A DNA stretch of 36,910 bases from an uncultured Clostridia bacterium. GTDB lineage: Bacteria > Bacillota > Clostridia > Oscillospirales > CAG-272. The stretch's first letter is position 1. Each line of letters begins with the position of its first letter. The notes beneath the pieces are model-generated. The model searched no databases. It worked only from the letters and a program-made list of their open reading frames with translations, and was not told the DNA's origin. Below, in pieces: positions 33,043-36,910 of the stretch. The stretch lies in the NCBI GenBank assembly GCA_947625805.1, contig CANQPT010000002.1, positions 1 to 36,910 on the forward strand. Direction: 5' to 3'. Position numbers and translations under genes: made by a program.

Positions 33043-34053
33043 TTATTGCGTATCGGAAACGCTTGCGTCCGGTTCGCTTGCGTCCGAAACGCTTCCGTCC
33101 GGCTCGCGGGCCGTGCCCCCGCCGGCGACGATCATACCGTTCTCAAAACTCCCGGTATAGGTACGGCCGCTGGTGGCGGTAAAGGTACCCTGACCGTGCA
33201 TTACGTCGTCCTTGAACTGGCCGGTGTACTTCTCGCCGTTTGCCCAGAGATAGGTACCCATGCCCTCGCGTTTGTCGTTTACAAACTGTCCCTCATAGCT
33301 GTCGCCGTTTGCGTAGGTGATCTTGCCGTCTCCGTTTTTCAGATCCTCCGAAAAACCGCCCTCGTAGACGCTTCCGTCGGCATAGACCTGCTTGCCCTGA
33401 CCCGAACGCTTTCCGTCCGCAAAAGCGCCCTCATAACTGCCGCCGCTTGCGTAGGTCATAACGCCCTGTCCTGCGCGTACGCCGTTTACAAACTCGCCTG
33501 TGTAACTGTCGCCGTTTGCATAGGTATAGGTGCCCGCGCCCGAGATCACGTCGTTGACAAACGTGCCCTCGTAAGTGTCGCCGTTTGCAAAGATCAGCTT
33601 GCCGGTGTTGTGCTTGAGCATCTTGTTGAGTCCCCCGCGATAGACGTCCCCGTTGGAATAGGTGACCGTGCCCTCGCTTGCGTTGACCGTTGCGGTCTTG
33701 TCCGGATAGATCACCTTGCCCTTGCTGGGATTGCCGTCCCGGTCCACCCGGCCGATATACTTGACCGTGACCGTCTGATCATAGCGCACTACCTTGTAGG
33801 ACATATAGCGGAACCCCGCAAGAAAGAGCACGAAAAAGACAAGAAGTACGCAAAGCAGTGCGGCCACAAACAACCGAAGAATGACCGCTTTGGTGGAACG
33901 ATGCTTTTTGGGACGGCGTGCGGGCGTGCCCCTCGACGGCGTGCGGCCGCCCGGCACACGCTGTGCCTGTCGGGGTCCTCCGGTCTGCGGCCGGCGGGCG
34001 CCGCCCTGAGCCGGACGCCGGGTCTGCGGGCGTTGATTGTTTCGGTTATCCAT
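33043..34053 (-). CDS. membrane-anchored MORN-repeat protein
   Basis: 336 residues. The first about 52 residues are basic and rich in Pro, Gln and Arg; one membrane helix follows (about 57-82). A spacer then leads to eight MORN repeats of about 23 residues (pattern G-x-x-T-Y-A-N-G-D-x-Y-x-G-x-F), ending near residue 315. The tail carries short Ser/Asp repeats (EPDGSVSDASEPDASVSD). With this topology the repeats should lie outside the membrane. MORN repeats bind lipids or act as scaffolds; no specific role can be named. GGAAGGAAA precedes ATG 34053. Confidence 0.85.
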   Translation of the reverse strand: MDNRNNQRPQTRRPAQGGARRPQTGGPRQAQRVPGGRTPSRGTPARRPKKHRSTKAVILRLFVAALLCVLLVFFVLFLAGFRYMSYKVVRYDQTVTVKYIGRVDRDGNPSKGKVIYPDKTATVNASEGTVTYSNGDVYRGGLNKMLKHNTGKLIFANGDTYEGTFVNDVISGAGTYTYANGDSYTGEFVNGVRAGQGVMTYASGGSYEGAFADGKRSGQGKQVYADGSVYEGGFSEDLKNGDGKITYANGDSYEGQFVNDKREGMGTYLWANGEKYTGQFKDDVMHGQGTFTATSGRTYTGSFENGMIVAGGGTAREPDGSVSDASEPDASVSDTQ

Positions 34054-34076
34054 ATTTTTTCCTTCCCCCGACCGAT

Positions 34077-34583
34077 TTATTTCAGGTCAGATTGAAATAT
34101 TGAAATAAAGTTTTTGCACATCTGCACAAGATCCCCGATGACCGTGTGCATGACGACGGCGGCAAGGCCAAAGACTACGATGGCCGCAATCAGCGCGGGA
34201 ACGGTCGCCTGCCGGGTCTGGTACCGGACGGCGGCACGATCGCGGGTCTGCGGATACAGGTAGTAGCGGGCGTCGGCATACCGGGGACGGAGCTTTTTGC
34301 CCCGCCGGATGTGCGTTTGCGGCAGTACGCCCACGTATTTTGCCAACGCGCCGTTTGCGCTCATCATAAAGCGCAGAATCCACTCCCTGTGAAAGCCCGC
34401 CTGCCCGGCGGTGACGGCTTTTTCCGGGCTGTCCGCTCCCGCTTTCAGCAAGGCGCGTACCATGCGTCCGGGCAGTTTGATCTGATAGAGCATACCAAGG
34501 CAGGCAAGCATAATCCCGACAAAGAACGCGGTAAGCACGAATGCCAGCGTGTTTTGCCCGTCGTAAGCAAAGAAATCAGCCAT
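34077..34583 (-). CDS. unknown membrane protein between serS and the MORN gene
   Basis: 168 residues. An N-terminal membrane helix (about 14-36) and a second at about 130-152 enclose a basic, probably cytoplasmic middle (RRGKKLRPRYADARYYLYP, then QTRDRAAVRYQTRQ). I do not recognise a family. It overlaps the end of serS by 8 bases and lies 23 bases before the MORN gene, so it is certainly translated with them if real. The clean hydrophobic segments and coupling make a real gene very likely. A link to the cell envelope is possible from the downstream neighbours. Confidence 0.8.
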   Translation of the reverse strand: MADFFAYDGQNTLAFVLTAFFVGIMLACLGMLYQIKLPGRMVRALLKAGADSPEKAVTAGQAGFHREWILRFMMSANGALAKYVGVLPQTHIRRGKKLRPRYADARYYLYPQTRDRAAVRYQTRQATVPALIAAIVVFGLAAVVMHTVIGDLVQMCKNFISIFQSDLK

Positions 34584-35856
34584 TCAGGCGATCCTTTCCT
34601 CCCATATAGGGGCGCAGGGGTTCCGGAATGGTAACGCTTCCGTCGGCTTGCAGATGATTTTCCAAAAAGGCGATCAGCATACGGGGAGGAGCCGCGCAGG
34701 TATTGTTGAGGGTGTGGGCAAGATAGTTTGCACCCTCGCCCTTGACGCGGATTTTCAGTCTTCTGGCCTGTGCGTCGCCCAGATTGGAGCAGGAGCCAAC
34801 CTCGAAATACTTTTGCTGACGGGGACTCCACGCCTCCACGTCGATGCTTTTGACCTTCAGGTCGGCAAGATCCCCCGAACAGCACTCGAGCGTGCGCACG
34901 GGGATCTCAAGCGACCGGAAGAAGTCCACGGTATTGCGCCACAGCCGCTCAAACCAGACCGGCGAATCTTCCGGCTTGCAGACCACGATCATCTCCTGCT
35001 TTTCAAACTGATGGATCCGATAGACCCCCCGCTCCTCGATGCCGTGCGCGCCCTTTTCCTTGCGGAAACAGGGACTGTACGAGGTGAGGGTATAGGGCAG
35101 TTTTTCCTCGGGAAGAACCGTATCGATAAACCGGCCGATCATGGAATGTTCGCTGGTACCGATCAGATAAAGATCCTCCCCTTCGATCTTGTACATCATG
35201 GCGTCCATCTCGGCAAAGCTCATGACCCCGTTTACCACATTTCCGCGGATCATATAGGGCGGAATGCAGTAGGTAAAGCCCCGGTCGATCATGAAATCGC
35301 GGGCATAGGAGAGCACAGCGCTGTGCAGGCGGGCGATATCGCCGGAAAGATAGTAAAAGCCGTTGCCCGCCACCTTGCCGGCGGCGTCGAGATCAATGCC
35401 GGAAAAGCGCTCCATGATCTCTGTGTGGTACGGGATCGGGTAATCCGGCACAACCGGCTCGCCGAAACGCTCCAGTTCTACGTTTTCCGAGTCGTCCCGT
35501 CCGATGGGCACAGACGGGTCGATGATGTTGGGAATGACCGACAGCACGTCGGTCAGCTGCCCGTCCAGTTCCCGGACCTCGGCGGTCAGGGCGGTCAGGC
35601 GGTCGGCAAAGGCGTTCACCCGGGCCTTGGCCTGCTCGGCCTCCTCCCGTTTGCCCTGCCCCATGAGCGCGCCGATCTTCTTGGAGATGGCGTTGCGCTG
35701 GGCGCGCAGTCCCTCCTGCTCCTGCATGGCCGCCCGCTTGCGGTCGTATAACTCGATCGCACGGTCGACAAGCGGCAGTTTCTGATGCTGAAATTTATTG
35801 CGGATGTTTTGTCTTACAAGTTCCGGGTTTTCTTTGATGAGTCTGATGTCTAACAT
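34576..35856 (-). CDS. serS: seryl-tRNA synthetase
   Basis: 426 residues. Charges tRNA-Ser with serine. The N-terminal coiled-coil arm (about 30-105) is typical, as are motif 2 CFRKEKGAHGIEERGVYRIHQF and the FEVGSCSNLGDAQARRLKIR segment. Motif 3 reads LNNTCAAPPRMLIAFLEN instead of the common LNGSGLAVGRTLVAILEN, the divergent form seen in a group of Clostridia. ATG 35856 has AAAGGAT upstream and starts MLDIRLIKENPE like homologues. Only 19 bases separate it from parB, so there is no room for a T-box leader. Confidence 0.95.
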   Translation of the reverse strand: MLDIRLIKENPELVRQNIRNKFQHQKLPLVDRAIELYDRKRAAMQEQEGLRAQRNAISKKIGALMGQGKREEAEQAKARVNAFADRLTALTAEVRELDGQLTDVLSVIPNIIDPSVPIGRDDSENVELERFGEPVVPDYPIPYHTEIMERFSGIDLDAAGKVAGNGFYYLSGDIARLHSAVLSYARDFMIDRGFTYCIPPYMIRGNVVNGVMSFAEMDAMMYKIEGEDLYLIGTSEHSMIGRFIDTVLPEEKLPYTLTSYSPCFRKEKGAHGIEERGVYRIHQFEKQEMIVVCKPEDSPVWFERLWRNTVDFFRSLEIPVRTLECCSGDLADLKVKSIDVEAWSPRQQKYFEVGSCSNLGDAQARRLKIRVKGEGANYLAHTLNNTCAAPPRMLIAFLENHLQADGSVTIPEPLRPYMGGKDRLNG

Positions 35857-35875
35857 GGGTATCCTTTCAATCGTC

Positions 35876-36745
35876 TCAGTCGTCAAATATATCTTTTCCG
35901 CAAAGGGCGGTGAGCAATCCTTCCAGATCCTCGTCGTTTTCATACGACAACTCGATCTTCTTTGCCCGCCCCGTGCGGGTAATCTTTACCTTGCGTCCCA
36001 ACAGCGCCTGCGCCTTGCGTTCCAGACGTCCGATATAGTCCACCTGCGCGCCCTTTGCGGGCGCGGCCGGGCGGGCGCGGTTGAACGATCGCACCAGCGC
36101 CTCGGTTTGCCGCACGGAAAGCCCCTTTTGCAGGACCGTGCGCATACATTCGGAAATCCTGTCGGGATGGGACAGGGCCAGCATGGCTCTGGCGTGTCCC
36201 GCCGACAGTTGGCCGCCGGTGATTTTTTCTAAAACCGCGTCGGGAAGTTCCAGAAGGCGCAGGGTATTGGCGATCGCCGGGCGGCTTTTGCCAATGCGCT
36301 CGGCCACCTGCTCCTGGGTCAAGCCGTATTCCTCCATCAGCGCCCGGTAGCCCATGGCTTCCTCCACCGCGCTGAGATCCTCCCGCTGGATATTCTCGAT
36401 CAGGGCGATCTCGGCGGTCTTTCGGTCGTCAAAATCCGAGATCATGGCCGGAACTTCGGAAAGTCCCGCCATTTTTGCCGCGCGCCAGCGGCGCTCTCCC
36501 GCCACGATCTCGTAAAATCCTCCGGCCGACGCGCGCACGGCGATGGGCTGGATCAGCCCGTGTTCGGCGACGGACGCCGCCAGCGCCGACAGGGATTCGG
36601 AATCAAAATGCTTGCGCGGTTGGTCGGCGCGCGGCTGAATATCCGCCACGCGGATCATGGTTATCCCGGAGGATACCTCCTCCGTGTTGTCCGCGAAAAT
36701 GGCGCCAAGACCTCTGCCGAGGCCGGTATTCTTTGCTTTGCTCAT
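35876..36745 (-). CDS. parB: chromosome-partitioning protein ParB (Spo0J)
   Basis: 289 residues. Binds parS sites near the origin, loads as a CTP-dependent clamp and recruits condensin. LGRGLGAIF starts the protein (the ParA-contact region), the CTP-binding boxes are PRADQPRK and GERRWRA (83-89), ENIQREDLSAVEEA follows, and the helix-turn-helix is GLTQEQVAERIGKSRPAIAN. A C-terminal dimer domain completes it. It starts 7 bases after parA. I did not find a parS palindrome in the window by eye. Confidence 0.96.
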   Translation of the reverse strand: MSKAKNTGLGRGLGAIFADNTEEVSSGITMIRVADIQPRADQPRKHFDSESLSALAASVAEHGLIQPIAVRASAGGFYEIVAGERRWRAAKMAGLSEVPAMISDFDDRKTAEIALIENIQREDLSAVEEAMGYRALMEEYGLTQEQVAERIGKSRPAIANTLRLLELPDAVLEKITGGQLSAGHARAMLALSHPDRISECMRTVLQKGLSVRQTEALVRSFNRARPAAPAKGAQVDYIGRLERKAQALLGRKVKITRTGRAKKIELSYENDEDLEGLLTALCGKDIFDD

Positions 36746-36752
36746 TCTTGTT

Positions 36753-36910
36753 TTATATCCTCTGTACCAATTCTTTTGCGATTGCGTCGTAGGCCTGCGC
36801 GCCCTTGGAATACCCGTCGTAATATTGAATGGGTTTTCCGTAGGACGGCGCCTCGGACAGGCGGACCGTACGGGGCACGGGGGTTGCGAAAATGCGGTCG
36901 CGGTAGTATT
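36753..36910 (-). CDS. parA: chromosome-partitioning ATPase ParA (Soj), C-terminal fragment
   Basis: The last 51 codons of a ParA/Soj ATPase, running off the window end. The frame reads IFATPVPRTVRLSEAPSYG, then KPIQYYDGYSKGAQAYDAIA and a TAA stop (36753-36755). The VRLSEAPSxGKPI segment is diagnostic for chromosomal ParA. Its position just before parB confirms it. Confidence 0.93.
   Translation of the reverse strand, partial: YYRDRIFATPVPRTVRLSEAPSYGKPIQYYDGYSKGAQAYDAIAKELVQRI

Noticed and set aside
35857..35875. T-box leader for serS
   Set aside because: Only 19 bases lie between parB and serS, too short for a T-box.
33025..36910. parS site near parA-parB
   Set aside because: No TGTTTCACGTGAAACA-like palindrome was seen by eye; a pattern search allowing mismatches would settle it.

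Overview
The window looks like a chromosomal segment of an anaerobic, fairly GC-rich Clostridia member, probably of the Oscillospiraceae/Ruminococcaceae type. This rests on an rnfCDGEAB operon, an S-layer-homology (SLH) surface protein together with a CsaB pyruvyl transferase, uronate genes of Firmicutes type, purine-rich Shine-Dalgarno sites, and a parA-parB-serS arrangement. That arrangement usually lies on the origin side of the chromosome. No phage, plasmid, IS transposase or CRISPR array is visible. The taxonomic placement is inference from gene content only.

Layout. 1-3.4 kb (+): the 3' end of metK, a possible 51-residue membrane peptide, the RecD2-type helicase and a family-6 hypoxanthine-DNA glycosylase, with hairpin-forming repeats around the glycosylase. 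3.4-4.5 kb (-): proB. 4.6-8.4 kb (+): a four-gene uronate operon, uxuA-uxuB-kdgA-kdgK, with a near-consensus promoter and a strong terminator. It carries fructuronate through mannonate, KDG and KDPG to pyruvate and glyceraldehyde-3-phosphate. 8.5-12 kb (-): an ECF sigma/anti-sigma pair, then a secreted matrixin-type protease with a lipoprotein. 12-13.9 kb (-): typA. 14-15.3 kb (+): a cation diffusion facilitator and a tRNA-Gly/Arg/His cluster. 15.4-16.7 kb (-): a second, paralogous sigma/anti-sigma pair. 16.8-20.2 kb (-): gdhA and a leucine-rich-repeat/SLH surface protein. 20.2-25.7 kb (-): the rnf operon with a phosphopantetheinyl transferase at its end. 25.9-29.5 kb (+): tRNA-Leu and rbfA-nrnA-truB-ymdB. 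29.5-36.9 kb (-): parA, parB, serS, an unknown membrane protein, a MORN-repeat protein, a glycosyltransferase-CsaB fusion and a cation/proton antiporter, all closely spaced.

Themes. Energy: Rnf builds a Na+ or H+ gradient from reduced ferredoxin, which the antiporter could exchange; gdhA handles ammonia. Envelope: the CsaB fusion would pyruvylate the wall polymer that SLH domains bind, and one SLH protein is encoded in the window. Two ECF modules read what look like the same promoter motif (AACC-N16-CGTCT).

The most interesting structure is at 10.18-12.0 kb. A stretch of roughly 70 bp carrying the ECF promoter motif occurs twice as a direct repeat and brackets the matrixin-lipoprotein operon. 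It looks as if that operon was inserted between typA and the sigma gene, duplicating the intergenic region. Two hairpin repeat families and a 117-bp tandem duplication that copies the end of uxuB are the other notable non-coding features. I see no clearly new multi-gene system; the two sigma modules with their bracketed cargo are the best candidate for one.
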